From assembly GCA_032718475.1 (NCBI GenBank), contig JAUCBJ010007361.1, positions 36,599 through 100,598 of the forward strand: DNA of 64,000 nucleotides, given 5' to 3'. The notes under the pieces were generated by a model. That model was not told the DNA's origin. It ran no database searches and worked only from the letters and a program-made list of their open reading frames with translations. Position 1 is the stretch's first letter. Each line of letters starts with the position of its first letter. Shown here piece after piece: positions 41,760 to 54,900 of the stretch. This DNA comes from Nemertoderma westbladi. Lineage: Eukaryota > Xenacoelomorpha > Nemertodermatida > Nemertodermatidae. Both the position numbers and the translations under genes were made by a program.

Positions 41760-43019
41760 ATGTCAATTATTAAGGAATTAGATTTATTTTCTACACAGCA
41801 AATACAGACTGAAATTAAAGCAAAGCATTATGAAACAATTTACCCCGTATCTAATCTCAGAAGCGAGTCTAGGGAAGTCACGTTCCTTATACCAAGATCC
41901 AATGAATTCTATACGAAACTGCAAGATGCGTTATTAATTACAAAATGTACTGTACGGTGGGATAGACGACTTGAAAACTCCCATATTTATATGTTGAATT
42001 ACCCTTCAGAGACTATGTAGAGTGATATTAAAATAGACCTTAATGAGAAGCAGGTTGAAAATAGCAATAACCATTATTTCTACAAGTCGTACTTATCCAA
42101 TTTATTATTTACAACTTACGAGGATAAAAATTGGCTACTGGGGGCGGGTGGCTTTCATCAGCCTTTATCCGAACACGGAAATGAAATTAATCCCGGTGCG
42201 CATCCTATTGGCGATGCCTTTAGTAAACAAATGCAATTTGTAAGTGGATTGACGATTGATTTTGATACTGAAAGTAAAATAATACAACCCGGGTATGATT
42301 TAAGAATGCATTTTAGAAAAGTATCAAATTCGTTTATTTTTAAAATCACTCCAAACACAAATGCAGTGACAAATCTTCGGCTAGAATTAGATGAAGTAAA
42401 GATCCTAATCCCTAGAATGGAGGTTAATCCAGTAATAGAAAGCAGTCACCTAAAAGGTTTAGAGAGTTACGATATTGAATATCAATTCCAAAAAAAGGAG
42501 GTTACAACATTTACTATTCCCGCTCAAACCACAAATTACACCCAAACAAACATATTTGATGGTAAAAAACCCAAATTAGTTATTATCGGTTTTATAACAA
42601 ATAACGCTTATTCTGGAGAATTAATTAGTAATCCCTTGAAATTTGAACATTTTAACCTTAGACGCACGGAACTGATTGTAGACGGTCTTCCAGTAGGTGG
42701 AGTAATATACGAGCCTAATTTTACAGATGGAACATATATTTTTGAGTATACTCAATTAATGAAAAACATTAATACATATATTAACGGTTATGGGGGTAAT
42801 AATATAGACCATGAAACCTACTTAGGTAATTGCCCCCTCCTATCCTGGGACCTAACAGCCGACGGCTATGTTAGAGATCCGCAGCCGTCGATATATACTA
42901 ACGGCCAATTAAGATTAAGATTTGCTGAACCGTTGGTTGAGACCATAAATATAATCGTTTTTAATATTTATGATCAATCATTAAGTTTAAATAGCAGGAA
43001 AGAAATACATATCGATTAA
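41760..43019 (+). pseudogene. Major capsid protein (double jelly-roll), one nonsense codon
   Basis: 419 codons; forms the hexon-like pseudo-hexameric capsomers in Polinton-type viruses. The frame is continuous except TAG at 42018-42020, where the inner copy has Trp. Characteristic blocks are 'KLVIIGFITNNAYSGEL' and 'NPLKFEHFN', then 'LIVDGLPVGG' and 'LSWDLTADGY'. It carries the uninterrupted version of the BEL target (42652-42656). It is followed 2 bp later by the protease ATG region. The single stop suggests recent inactivation. Confidence 0.93.
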
Positions 43020-43021
43020 GT

Positions 43022-43477
43022 ATGTTATCTACAGAGGACCTTGATATGTTTCCAGTGGGTGGTCACTATTTGGGAGCGTTTCCAGCTAACAAATTACCTA
43101 AATTAGATAATAATAATAAATGGAGAGACTATGGGTTAATAGTAAATACCGATAAAGAGCATCTGCCCGGGATTCATTGGATCGCAATATATATACGAGA
43201 TAATGAAGCCGAAGTGTTTGATTCGTTTGGATCAAAATATCCAAACAGATGTATCGAAAAATGGCTTGAGAAAAATTCAGCGAGGTGGCGTACTACTCGC
43301 AAACAATTTCAAGACCCCAGGAGGACCACATGTGGATTATTCTGTCTTTATTATTTGGTAAATCGAATTCACACAAACTATCCAATGAGTGCGTTTACAA
43401 ATAATGTGGAAATAAATGAAATAATATTATATAAATGGCTTGTTAATTATTATAAAATAAACCAACAAGCGTTGTAA
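43022..43477 (+). CDS. Adenain-like cysteine protease, outer copy
   Basis: 151 aa with all four active-site elements: His in 'GIHWIAIY', acidic in 'EVFDSFG', Gln in 'KQFQDPRR' and Cys in 'TTCGLFCLYYL'. One extra Asn lies near residue 32 from an AAT repeat. Virion maturation protease; intact here although its likely substrates are partly broken. Confidence 0.92.
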   Translation: MLSTEDLDMFPVGGHYLGAFPANKLPKLDNNNKWRDYGLIVNTDKEHLPGIHWIAIYIRDNEAEVFDSFGSKYPNRCIEKWLEKNSARWRTTRKQFQDPRRTTCGLFCLYYLVNRIHTNYPMSAFTNNVEINEIILYKWLVNYYKINQQAL

Positions 43478-43508
43478 TTAATCATTTAACTTTTGTTTAT
43501 CAGATAAA

Positions 43509-44086
43509 ATGGATAATATTATTTTTGTTGATTTTCAATATTATAAGATAGACAATAAAGAGTATCCGGTAGTATTTAAAGAATTTGCTATATTCGATTC
43601 TAATTACACCAAAACTAATGTAAAGACGTTTTTAATTAAAGGCCCACCTAATATTAAGTTATCAGCATTAGATGTAGCTCACGTAAACAATTTACGAGAC
43701 ATGACTTCGCATTTACCTTGGGATTACGGCGACATTTCGCAAGATGACTTTAAAAGGTACATGAAGAGACATTTAAAATATAAAAAAAATATACATGTAT
43801 TTGGGTTGATGAAGCAGGCAATATTAGTTTCCCAACTTGATGTTCTCGCACAAAATTCGATGGAGAAATTGGGGATATATTGGGACTATATTACAACTAT
43901 TTAACCCCCTGTCGCTTCCACGATCAATTAACTACAGTAGAAGATAAATGTAGTTTCCACTTAAACACAAGGGATAACTGTCTGTGGTACTGCTCAGCGA
44001 AAAGGGTTGGAGGGTATGTAACGAAGCATTTAACTGAGTCAGGTGATAAACAGAAAGAAATAACTGCGGTGGAAGATGTACAGTAG
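43509..44086 (+). pseudogene. Unknown 202-aa protein, outer copy, frameshifted
   Basis: The first ~128 codons match 21635-22243. A small insertion/deletion near 43878-43890 ends that frame at 43904, and the Cys/His-rich C-terminal part continues in another frame to 44086. The Asp-rich tail is largely lost. Confidence 0.85.
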
Positions 44087-45056
44087 GTTTACTGTAAGCT
44101 TGTAATGTGATGGGATATAATATAATTTTATTTTGGTGATGATCTTGATGTTAATATAAAAATATAATAAAATATAATTTTTTTACAACAAGTTCTCTAA
44201 AAAAGAGTCAATTGCGCTAGGTAAACCATACACATTTAACAATATAATATAGACGTAACATGTACAGTAAGTATTCTCGACATCATTCTAATATAGTTGT
44301 ACTGGTATTGTGAAACTTGCTATACATCGCAAACTAATAACACATACAGTAGTTGAATAGTGATATAACTTTAGTAATATTAGTCAGAAATGCAACATAA
44401 TCTATATAGGATGTAGTGTTAACCTGTTGGTGTCGGTACTGATAAATTCAATAATTTATTATAGGCCTATCCACAACTGTCATCCACTTTATCAGTACCT
44501 GTAGTGTTTTACTCTTCCAAAACTGTAGTTGCAGTCTACTTGTATCAGTACAGCAGTAATCTGTTGCAATAGCATACCGCTGTCATGACCCGGATTACAC
44601 GCAGGGGTCTCATATACAGGGATTAGATCACCTACTCAAACAATACAGTACTGCAGTACTGTCGCTGTTGTTGTAACAGTATAGTCAGATAGAGCATACT
44701 GATTTCCTTTTATTAGCATTGTACCGCAGTACCGGTACCGCAGTATTAATGTAACAGTACCTGCAGTAACAAACTAAGCCAATGTATACCGGTACAATAT
44801 CGTGAGCTAGTTACAATCAGATGTGCGCGCGGTCAGCCTCGCAGCCACCCTCGCGAGCAGCATCGCTGCCAGCCTCGCAGCCAGCCTCGCAGCCAGCCTC
44901 GCAGCCAGCCTCGCAGCCAGCCTCACAGCCAGCCACGCAGCTACTGCCAGCTAGGCACGCAGTCAGCCCGTGAGAGTCATACTTATTCAAACGAGGTTAG
45001 TTTTCCCTAACTACCGATAGATCGAATGAAAAATAATAATGTTTAATTTTCACCTT
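44087..45056. other. Convergent intergenic region with minisatellite
   Basis: Lies between the converging clusters. It contains AATAAA at 44166-44171 for the plus-strand genes. Many CAGTACTG/CCGGTAC words lie at 44300-44800, and a CAGCCTCGCAGC minisatellite at 44833-44945. No gene seen. The inner counterpart (20245-21634) is longer because of an internal duplication. Confidence 0.65.
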
Positions 45057-45611
45057 CTAATCACCAATATATTCTACACCCAAAGTCACAACACCAAACA
45101 TTAATAAATAATTAACAAGTTTACTAAATATAGGGTAATAAATGTGAAATTTGCTAGGTGAACACATTAAAGTACATTTACCGGTATGAAAGCAGCAAAT
45201 GACTACGGTATTATTTATTCTTATTTTGCAATTATTAAAAATTTCAGGTTCATATATAACTTGAAGTTGCACATTATCAAAGACAACATAAAACCCGGTA
45301 TTGTTTATCAATAACCTATAGACTACAGACTTAATACTAAAAATATAAGTACATAAATTAACAGATTTTAAAATCAAATTAATACTAGTTTTATCAAATA
45401 TATGCTTTTTTACTTTTTGGAAATTATACTTACTTCCTAATAATGTAATACGACCATTTTTAAATATTAATAATGTGGCACCAAATATCTTATATATAAA
45501 CTGATTTGGTTTGAGTATGTGTTTACCAGATAATTGATTTTTTAATTCTTTAAAATTAATCGCTGATACTTGCTGGCAACTTACATTCTTATTAACTATC
45601 TGATAGTTCAT
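45057..45611 (-). CDS. Two-repeat TBP-like (TATA-binding-protein fold) protein
   Basis: 184 aa, the size of a TBP core domain. Two tandem halves are visible. Repeat 1 (about 5-75) has a basic/Phe strand, then 'ATLLIFKNGRITLLGSK' at 45-61. Repeat 2 (about 80-165) has 'YEPEIF' at 120-125, then 'VVICCFHTGKCTLM' at 136-149 and a final helix. The YEPE-x-F box and the paired hydrophobic-strand/(N/T)GK-or-GR/strand pattern are hallmarks of TBP repeats. It may recruit transcription factors to the element's A/T-rich promoters (inference). The ATG overlaps the polymerase stop by 20 bp. No stop is present. Alternative: an unrelated small protein with chance similarity. Confidence 0.65.
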   Translation of the reverse strand: MNYQIVNKNVSCQQVSAINFKELKNQLSGKHILKPNQFIYKIFGATLLIFKNGRITLLGSKYNFQKVKKHIFDKTSINLILKSVNLCTYIFSIKSVVYRLLINNTGFYVVFDNVQLQVIYEPEIFNNCKIRINNTVVICCFHTGKCTLMCSPSKFHIYYPIFSKLVNYLLMFGVVTLGVEYIGD

Positions 45612-48007
45612 TGTTTGGCTCCCGATAAATAGGTATATTGTTTTTTTTTATCGGTTTTTCAACCTTTGTTTGATAGTGACCCCAGGGAAGTGAATGATTT
45701 TTATTAACCCAATAAAGTTTATCGTCAAATGCACTGAGAGCAAACTTATCTCGTGCTACAGTATACACTTTGTGTAATTGGCTCTGAAATTGATGCGTTT
45801 CCTTGGAAATTTCTTCGTTATCCTTATATGCTCTTAAATAATCTTTGTGGCAAATATTTTTATCCACGACAGCTCTTGTTATTCCTTTCGCCCGTCGTAT
45901 ATTTTTGTTATTCCATTCCAAAATTGAATATAACTTTGGTCTTAAAAATACTGCTTGTTTAATCTCTCTCGAGCACAACTCGTCTTTACAGTAATAGAGC
46001 CTGGATTTATTTTTATCGCTGTAGAGAGGGTGATCCTTGGGGTAATTGGATGTATCTAGAATATTATTTTTAATTAAGGCTTTTAAAAAATTATTCTGCG
46101 ATGTATTATAGTAACAACCTATTAAAGAGTCCGTATCTGATGCTACAATTTCAATTTGGCAGTTTAATTCTTTCTCAATAGGTAGCAATTTATTATAGTA
46201 CAACTCATACATATCCAATTTAGCCAAATCCAAGACAGTACTACCTACATAGACCGGCTTATCGAGAGTTACAGAGTCTTTCACTAATAAGTGTCCCGAT
46301 AAGGAATCGTTATAAATCATGAAATTTTCATGATTTATACGTTTTACCAATAAATCACATTTTCTTTGGTATTCGCGATACGAAAGTTGCATTGGTCCCG
46401 CATCTTCTCTATCGTTTTTCCAAATAACGAATTATTCAGAAGCTTTGCAACAGCTGTTTCAATATAACTTTTTGCTAGTCGTCTTTGATTAATATTAAAA
46501 TCTATATAGGGTTTAAATACAAAGTCTTGATGGAAAGAATACAATTTATGGAGCTTAGTAACAATTAAACCTTGTTTTATATAAAATTTTAACAGTTTTA
46601 AATTTACATGATAGAATTCTTTATCGAATTGTGTCAACATAAGTTTTGGAGCACACATCTTATACTTGCTATTAGTACCTCTTTGTTTACATACATGATT
46701 ATATTGTTCCCTCATATATGGTGAAAGCATTGTCTCATTTATACTTAAATGTTCTGGGGCTAAGGGTAGTTCTAATGTATGATCATGAATATCTTTGGGA
46801 TATTTCAAATCGCAAATTAAGAAAAACCCAATATCCCCTTCAGTATCAAGATTTGTTAAATAGTTTATTAGTTCTTCTGGAGCGGCATTCTCTAAATATG
46901 TAACGTTGACTTGTTCAAAACCTGAAACAGGTAGCTTTTTACTTAAATTACCCGAATACAAAGAATTAAAATCTATATTGAAAATATGACACTCTTCCTT
47001 GCTTGGATCATAATTATCAGTATCTGGTATATTTGATTCTATGTAATGCTTTCGACAGAATGAAACCCCTCCTCTAATAGATGCTTCAAAATCTCTATAT
47101 GTTTGGTAATCTTTTATTAATGCTAACTTACATTTATTGTATTTCAGGGCACAATCATACGTGAAAGCTGCGATACTGCAATAATAAACTACTTCTAATT
47201 CGTAGTTTTGTCTACATACTCTCCTAAAGTTCTCAAATATATCAGCGAGGAGACAAACATCGAGTTTTAAGTATGCTAAAAGATAATCTTTGAGATTTGA
47301 ACAGTCGAATTCTATCCATGATGCGTTGGCAAAACTATATTCCTCGGGAGTACAGGTATTTTGTGTTAATTTACTATAAAATTTGTATATTGATGGTAAT
47401 TTCGAATCATTGAATTTATTTAAATCTGTCAGATACTCGTAGGGAAATATACCTTTTCATTTAATTGTTGCATTATTTAAATTCAGATAAAAATATTTCA
47501 TTTGCTGTTCAGTAATTGGTAGAACTGATGTTATATCCTCGCTGTCTATATCCTTTGTTGAACAATCAACTAAAGTACTTAGGGAAAAGGATAAAAATTG
47601 ATATGTGTCTAAGACACGTAGCTCAATCTTTGTTTTTGAGTCTTTCACCGGTATATGCATGCTTAGTGAAATATACCTTTCAGAATTTTTAGGGATCACC
47701 TTTATATCCCAATCGGAATATTTATTGTTGGTAAAACCAACTTGTAAAAGAAAATGCAAATCGTAGTGATTGCAGTTGTGTGCAGCGAGTATATACATGT
47801 GTCGTTTCAACGATAAAGAGCAGTTACATGCGTTACAAGCGGCTGCTATATAGTTACCAGTAATATGTGAGTGATGTTTGTTTTTCTCAGATTTATCCTT
47901 AAATAAAACATTGCAATAAAAGCAAGTTTTAGCTTTCCAAAAACTTAACTTATCTATATCATTAAGTATCATCTTCTCTCTTGTGTGAGTTTCTGACCAC
48001 TTATATA
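45592..48007 (-). pseudogene. Protein-primed DNA polymerase B, exonuclease end and polymerase domain
   Basis: Replicates the element using a protein primer. Visible in order: a Cys/His cluster ('KTCFYCNVLF', 'ACNACNC'); the exonuclease motif 'HNCNHYDLHFLL'; then polymerase motif A 'DFNSLYS', motif B 'KLLNNSLFGKT' and motif C 'ASDTDSLIG'. Breaks are an in-frame TGA at 47457-47459 before the conserved GIFPYEY segment, and a frameshift near 46350-46390 after motif B. Ends at 45592. The upstream parts are at 48572-49960 and 58321-58522. Confidence 0.93.
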
Positions 48008-48571
48008 ATTGGGTGATGTGGGGCGAGCCACGAAGTTGGCGGAGCCTTAGCGAATTGACACTGTTAGGGGGTGGGTCAATTTATGCAAATAGTTGTCGTC
48101 GTCGTCGTTGTCGTCGTCGTCGTCGTCGTTGTCGTCGTCGTCGTTGTCGTCGTCGTCGTCGTTACGATTTTGACATGCTAATAACTTTGTCGGATTTAAA
48201 GCTGCCAAGTTGAAAATTTGTAGGTATCAATATGAGCAAAAGTTGAGATTTTTGAGAGACTTTCAGACACCATCAGTGCAATGGTCTCCCGCTAGAGGGC
48301 CACATGTCTAAACATTAAATGCCCTCCCATTTCTTTGCTTTTAATCCGTTTAAGCTGAAACTTGGCAGATATGTATTAGACCATTAGCTGTGACTTTCAA
48401 AGGAGGCGAATCCATCTGCAGTTCTCCAGTCTGCCGCTAGAGGGCCAAAGGTCTGAAAGTGAAAACAACTAACGATGACAACTATTTGCATAAATTGACC
48501 CACCCCCTAACAGTGTCAATTCGCTAAGGCTTCGCCAACTTCGTGCTGCGCGAAGTCCCCACTTCGTGTCA
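48008..48571. mobile_element. MITE inserted in polymerase B
   Basis: 564 bp flanked by TTATATA at 48001-48007 and 48572-48578. It has long inverted ends: 'CACGAAGTTGGCGGAGCCTT' and the following ~60 bp recur inverted near 48470-48545, both containing 'GGGGGTGGGTCAATTTATGC'. The interior has a (GTC)n tract (48095-48165) and 'CCGCTAGAGGGCCA' twice. No transposase. Confidence 0.88.
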
Positions 48572-49960
48572 TTATATACAGAGTCTAAAAAGTCTTGAAT
48601 ACAGTTGTTGTCGATTGTTTTTGTAAAGGTCTTCAAATAAAATTTTGGTGGATTGATTAATTCGGTACTAGGAACAATTAAATAACTTACAGTGCATGGA
48701 ATATGATTCTGAATAAATTTACTGTTGCTGGCTGGCTCCAAAATAGATTCTATGTCAAAATATATTACAAACAATGCTGGTAATGTTCTGTCTAAATTTC
48801 TAAAGCTAATGTGAGTTCTTTTTTCAGACGGTAGCTTCTCTACTTGACTTTTTCCTCGATAACAAGTAAGACGGTGACGTTCTAGAACATCCTTGCTGTA
48901 GAAAGGAGACAAACACCGTTCACAAAATTTCCTACATCCAATATGCTTACTTCTTGTATTCATCATGCGATTCAAGTTAGTTATGCAAACATAATGTGAT
49001 TGTTTTGATTTATTCTTATTTTTTACAAGTAATATATTCAATAACTCTTTATCTGGAGTGATTTTACTAAATGGTGCCTGTCTTAATATAGATACTCGAT
49101 TGTTCTCGTAGAGTAATAAATTAATTATATATGCTGAATTCTGTTTTTCAAAAAGTTTAATTGCAAGCTGCCATTCTGTTGGATAATCTTTGTTCAAGTT
49201 GTCAAAAATAAAATGATTCATGTAATCTGTGTACTGCGAAGTACGATATTTGTTGTTCTTCACTTTGCTGCTAAACTTTGTGGCTATAATAGCCCATTTG
49301 AAACAGTCATTATCAGCCGTTTGTATATTTATAACACATTTATTATCTGATAGAGCCTTAGGTAACTCCATATAACCGTGTCCCTTATATAGTAACGACC
49401 TACACTTAGATTCAGCTACTTTAATTTCCACTCTTAATAAAGATTTAACGCGCCACCCTGAGCCACGAGTGTTAAACATGGCTATTTTTTGCATTAATTT
49501 TTCTAGTACATACTCAAACCATGTGTCAAAACTTTCATGTGAATCTACGGTATTAACTGGACCACCTGAAGAACTAAAATAGAAAGTTTCTTCTTGGTCA
49601 CCCTCTGAAAAATGTGATCGATACATGAGTATATTCACACCTAGCCAGGGTCTAAGTACATTCATTTCGCTAAGTTTTCCTAATAATAAGTTTTTAATAT
49701 GGGGAAGAATTTTTAGTATTGACGAATGAATATCAGGAAAATCTTCATCATTCGGAAGATTGTAAACATAGATTTCTAAACGGTTATCGTGTGCGGCTTG
49801 TTCGAGGCAAAAAATTGATGGACCTTGACCAGATTTCAGTCTGTTTCTAGATGCGACAGTATTGTTTTGGTTCCGTTGTGGTGGTCTAACATGATAATAA
49901 CGTTGGTGACAGTCGTGACGTAAATAATTCTCATATAAATACTCTTTATTACAAGTAGGG
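48572..49960 (-). pseudogene. DNA polymerase B, N-terminal and exonuclease I part
   Basis: Open from 49960 to the MITE. It includes the end of a C2H2-type finger ('CNKEYLYENYLRHDC'), the 'MFNTRGSGW' and 'NDCFKWAI' segments typical of Polinton polymerases, a second zinc finger ('CRKFCERCLSPFYSKD...H...C'), and the 3'-5' exonuclease I motif 'VIYFDIES'. The polymerase continues after the MITE. The frame is interrupted at 49960 by the LINE composite. Confidence 0.9.
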
Positions 49961-50169
49961 ATTGGATTGGTAGGTAGGCCTACTACTGCATGATGTAAAT
50001 TTGTAAACCAGCCTACCGTACTGCAGCTATACAGCTTTTCCGCACTCTCAGACTCACAGAACAGACATCAAAGGAATTAGAATCAAACGAAATACACTGA
50101 GTCAGTCTACCTAATACGGTCCGACGAATCTGTACAGAAGGGACCCACCTAATACTGTAAACTGTAATA
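49961..50169 (+). other. L2-type LINE 5' UTR
   Basis: Begins ATTGGATTGGTAGGTAGGCC. No coding capacity; presumably the LINE's promoter-containing 5' end. Confidence 0.5.
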
Positions 50170-51060
50170 ATGCCTGCTTGGAAGGATGTTGGTGACGATA
50201 TCCTTCAAGCCCTGAATGAAATTAAGGGGGAACTCTGAGGTGTTAAGGATGACATTAAAGCCGTAAAATCGTAAAGCCGTAAAGCCGTAAAGCCGTAAAG
50301 CCGCATCTCATCTTTGAAATCGCACATCGCTGTACTTCAAGATCAGAATGCAGACCTGCTATCTGCAAATTCAGTACTTACAGCACGAAACGATGACCTG
50401 GAGCAATATTCACGGTGTCATAATATTTTGATACACGGTCTCGCTGAATCCCGGTCGTCGGAAATCGAGTATGAAAAATTACTAAGTATACTTAAAATCA
50501 TCGGTATCCACCAGGATAAAGTCGATGTTTTCCATCGCCTTGGCCCCTCGCGGTTTTCTGGGGCTCCTGATAAACCGGCCCGACCTCTCATTGTGCGTTT
50601 TCTAGGACATGCGCCGCGCCTCGCAGCACTCAAAGCTAAGAAATCCCTAAAATCTCCAATCTCTATATCGGAACATCTCACCCCACATCGCGCGTCGATG
50701 CTTAGATCGGTGGCCAGGTTAAGAGCTGATAACCTAATCCATTCTTACTTTACAATCAACGGTCAGATTCTAGTGAAGGTGGGCGAAGACCTGAAGCCAA
50801 TCCGGATTGCTACCGAGGATGAATTAACCAAGCTGAAATCGTCTATTCCATCGGGGTTTCAGGTTATGAGAAGCAATAGGAGGAGGGGGGTGCTAACAGA
50901 AGGCTCGGTCACCCCGGGCCATTCTGTTGGTAACGCCATAACGCCCACGGAATCCAGTAACACCACGCGCAGAATAAATAACCGGTACGCTCCGTTATCG
51001 CAGTCATCTTCCGGAACATCGATAGTGGATACACCGGATGTTTCTGTAAGTACCAGATAA
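50170..51060 (+). pseudogene. L2-type LINE ORF1 (coiled coil plus RRM-like)
   Basis: The likely start is ATG 50170 (MPAWKDVGDD). A TGA occurs at 50236-50238, and an 8-bp GTAAAGCC slippage repeat (50259-50302) disturbs the N-terminus. From 50314 the frame is open. A short coiled coil (VLQDQNADLLSANSVL) is followed by the RRM-type core with 'NILIHGL', 'DVFHRLG' and 'RPLIVRF', then 'ISEHLTPHR' and a Ser/Thr-rich tail. RNA-binding chaperone of LINE particles. Disrupted only at the N-terminus. Confidence 0.75.
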
Positions 51061-51936
51061 ACGAATAAACTCTTGCGCTGCATTATCTTATGCTTCCTTA
51101 TGACATTCTCAATTACTATAGCAGTACATGGTAATCGTCAGTCGACTAATTGTGGACCGCTTTACATAACTTCGGTGTAAAATCTTTATTAGGCCTATGT
51201 AGATAATATCGACGCTAATCTGGCCCTGATATTGATTCTGTGGTATATTATATAATCTAATGTACGATACGAATAACGTTCAGTTCAGGAATCTGTTTTA
51301 ATGTAGCTTCTGTGTATCTTTAAGTTTTATTTTTGTTTTAGGCCTAAGTTTAATTTTACATTATGCCCGTAGAACAATTTATTAATGTATTGCAGTATTG
51401 TAATGTCACAACTATGTTATAGTATAGGTACCGATACATGTCAAATGAGGATTGTTTTACATAACTTCCCTGAATGTCTGTATGTATAATTGTAACGTCG
51501 GTACGTATGTACTGGTATAGGATCATTATTATTATTTTTTTTTTTTTTTTTTTTAATATTTGGTAAAGATTAAGGATTAAGACATTGGAAGTTTATTGAA
51601 AGATTCAAGGTTATCTGGTTGTTTAATTTCACGATATTAATTATTTACCAACATATATATATATATTTACCTATTGTTGTATTGCTTTACTTAATTTGGG
51701 CCCATCATAGGGTTGCCGTTATGGTTTGTTTTTTTTCTATTAGGCCTAAGTTTAAATTGGTATTATGCTTTATATCTCCTAGAACAATTTATTAGTGCAT
51801 TCTCAGACCTATGTTTCATATTTAAGCAGTTAGCTGGCTGGTTTTTGCCGCTTTATCTCTCCCCTAACTATCACATTTTATCTTACTCCTACTAACTCAC
51901 TTTATCTTACCCCTATCTTACCCCTAACTAACTAGC
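51061..51936. other. Inter-ORF spacer of L2-type LINE
   Basis: No gene. It contains a T-run at 51536-51555 and a diverged duplication: 'AGGCCTAAGTTTAA' plus 'AGAACAATTTATTA' at about 51340-51395 and again at about 51742-51800. Confidence 0.6.
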
Positions 51937-54900
51937 ATGACTTCTAACGCTCTACCTATCTGCCCTCCTGATGCTATTACTAAATCTGACTGCGATTTTT
52001 GTTTCTCACAGTTTTCAAAATCAGATCTGCAATTCAAATGTGGACTTTGCAAATTAACCTACCATTCGCAATGTGGAACTTGTTTAACCCAGGGAGATGC
52101 AATTGACTATATAAATTCAACACAGCCCTGTAACCTGTGGTGCATTTATTGTTACACTGAAATATTCCCATTTGTATATGTTGGTGATGTCGATGATGAT
52201 ATTTTTGAAAGTGACACTACTAACCTTGTTTTTAGCTCTGACAACGACCTAACAAATTCTATGTTCAATGATATTGATCCTGACCTACATCTTAGTAGTA
52301 ATATAATTTCGCAAGATTATTACACAGCTGACATAATCGATAAAAAATTCAGTAACTTGGATAATTCCAAGTCATTATCAATTTTTCACGTCAATACCCA
52401 AAGTCTACCAGCTCATAAGGCCGAAATAACTGATTTTTTTGAAACAATGGAAACTAAATTTGACGTACTATCTTTTTCTGAAACATTTCTGTCTCCTAAC
52501 TCAAATTTTTCAGAAGTACAATTTTCAGGTTATGAGCTCGTATCACAGGATATGCGTGAAACAAAGAGAGGAGGCACTGCAATTTTCATTAGGGATGAGT
52601 TCGAATGTACAGAACGCAACGATTTAAGAATACCCGGGCCTGAGAACTGTTGGGTCGAAGTCAGGCGCCCTAACCCTAATAAACCCCTAATAATAGGCTG
52701 CCTGTATGTTTCCCAGTCTATTGAGCGCCATGGTTTCATTCATAACTTGGAACAACTATTATCTACATTAGCCGACAAAGGTTATGATGTGATTTTAACA
52801 GGTGATATGAATATCGACCTAAAGAAGCCATGTAATATGACACTTAACTATCTTCAAACCATAAATTGTACTGGTTTTCAGCAGGTCATTACAAAACCTA
52901 CACGAATCAGAAGTCCAAACCCTTCCCTGTTGGATCACATCATAACTAATATCGGATCATCATTATGTAATGAGGGTGTTTTTTTAACTGAAATCGCAGA
53001 TCATTTACCAACATTCCTGATTTTAACCGATTACTCTAATTATTTTAGGGCCGATACTGTTAACTACATATATGATTATTCAAAATTTAATCAGGCTACT
53101 TTCTTGGCAGATCTCTTAAATCCAAATACTTGGTCCTATGAGGATTCGGATAATCGGTTGAGTGATCGCTTTGATCATTTCTATTCTGATTTTAATGCGG
53201 TATGTAAAAAACATATTCCCCTCAAAAAATGTTCAAAGAAATTAATTCCACGTAAACCATGGCTATCTCCGACACTGGTCAAATCCATTAATAAAAAAAA
53301 TAAATTGTATGCTAAATATGTCCACAGTCCAACATTAATAAACCACAGTATGTACAAAACGTATAGAAATCAGCTCACATCCACTCTAAGGACAGCCGAG
53401 CGAGAATTTTATACATCACAATTTTTAAAAAATAAATTTAACATGGGGAAAACATGGCGAACAATAAACGGTGCCTTGGGCCGTCAATCAAAAAATTGCA
53501 TCCCGCGTAAACTTTCAGTGTCCATTAATAATAATAATTCAATAATTACAGACCTTACTACTATGGCGGAATCTTTTAATTCATTTTTTACATCTATAGG
53601 TCCCGCGCTCTCTAGTGCAATCCCTTCCTCGCCTCGCTGTCCCTCACGTCATATTAAGCACAACAAATCAAATTCGTTTGCACTTATTAAAACTACACCA
53701 GTTGAAGTACAATATTATTTATTAGAATTAAATGATGCCTCAGCCTCAAATGACAAATGTCCAACCAAATTAATAAAAACTGCTGCCCATATATTGTGTA
53801 ATCATATTTCCGAATTAATAAATTTGAGTATCAAACACGGTTTTTTTCCAAATTCTCTCAAAGAAGCAAAAGTAACCCCCGTTTATAAAGCTGGTGACCC
53901 ATGTCTCACAACCAACTATCGCCCTATTTCATTGTTACCGGTATTAAGCAAAGTGTTTGAACGCATTATATATGTACAGCTGTCATCTTATTTGGACAAA
54001 TATTTAATAATAAACAGTTGCCAGTACGGCTTTAGGAAAAAATATACCACTTCATTTGCAATTCTTGATATTGTCGAAAAATTGCGCGATTTTCTAGATA
54101 ATAAAATGTCAACTTGCACAATTTTTATAGATCTTAAAAAAGCGTTTGATACGCTGGATCATAGCATTCTCATCAAAAAACTCAGCAGTTACAGAATCAG
54201 GGGTATGCCATTGCAACTATTTTCTGATTATCTTGCCAATCGCACACAGTTTGTTACCGTAGACAGATGTAACTCGACGCCCCTACCGGTAATCTGTGGT
54301 ATTCCCCAAGGCTCCATCCTTGGACCTATCTTATTTCTTATATATATAAACGATCTTCCAAATGCCTCACATTTTATGACAACACTATTTGCTGATGACA
54401 CTAGTTTAATAAAATCTCTAAATAATTTACCATCATTAATTAACTCCGTAAATCATGATATAACCGATATTGTTGACTGGCTGGAGGATAATAAGCTCTC
54501 ATTGAACCTTAAAAAAACCGAGTATAGATTGAAGTTTTTACATAGATATGGCGGATTACTAGACTACTATACAAGACGTTTGCTATGCAATACACTGATA
54601 CAACCACATATCGATTACGCCGCATCTACTTGGTTTTACAGCATAACTCAATGCCTTCGTAAGCAATTGGAAGCACTGCAGAGGAAATGTGTCAGATATT
54701 GCCTTGGTTACGGTCCTCGTGAACATATCGGAATCCAACACTTCATAGAAATAAATTGGCTCCCTCTAAACGAAAGAATAAAGGCAGTTATAGCATCACA
54801 TATGTTCAAAATTGTTAACAACATATCACCCGATTACATGTCAGACCTCGTTAACCTTCGTTGTCAAACACACTCACTGCGTTCTACTGAGTCATCAGCT

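Noticed and set aside
48095-48165. Arg-rich frame from (GTC)n repeat
   Set aside because: A trinucleotide microsatellite within the MITE, not a gene.
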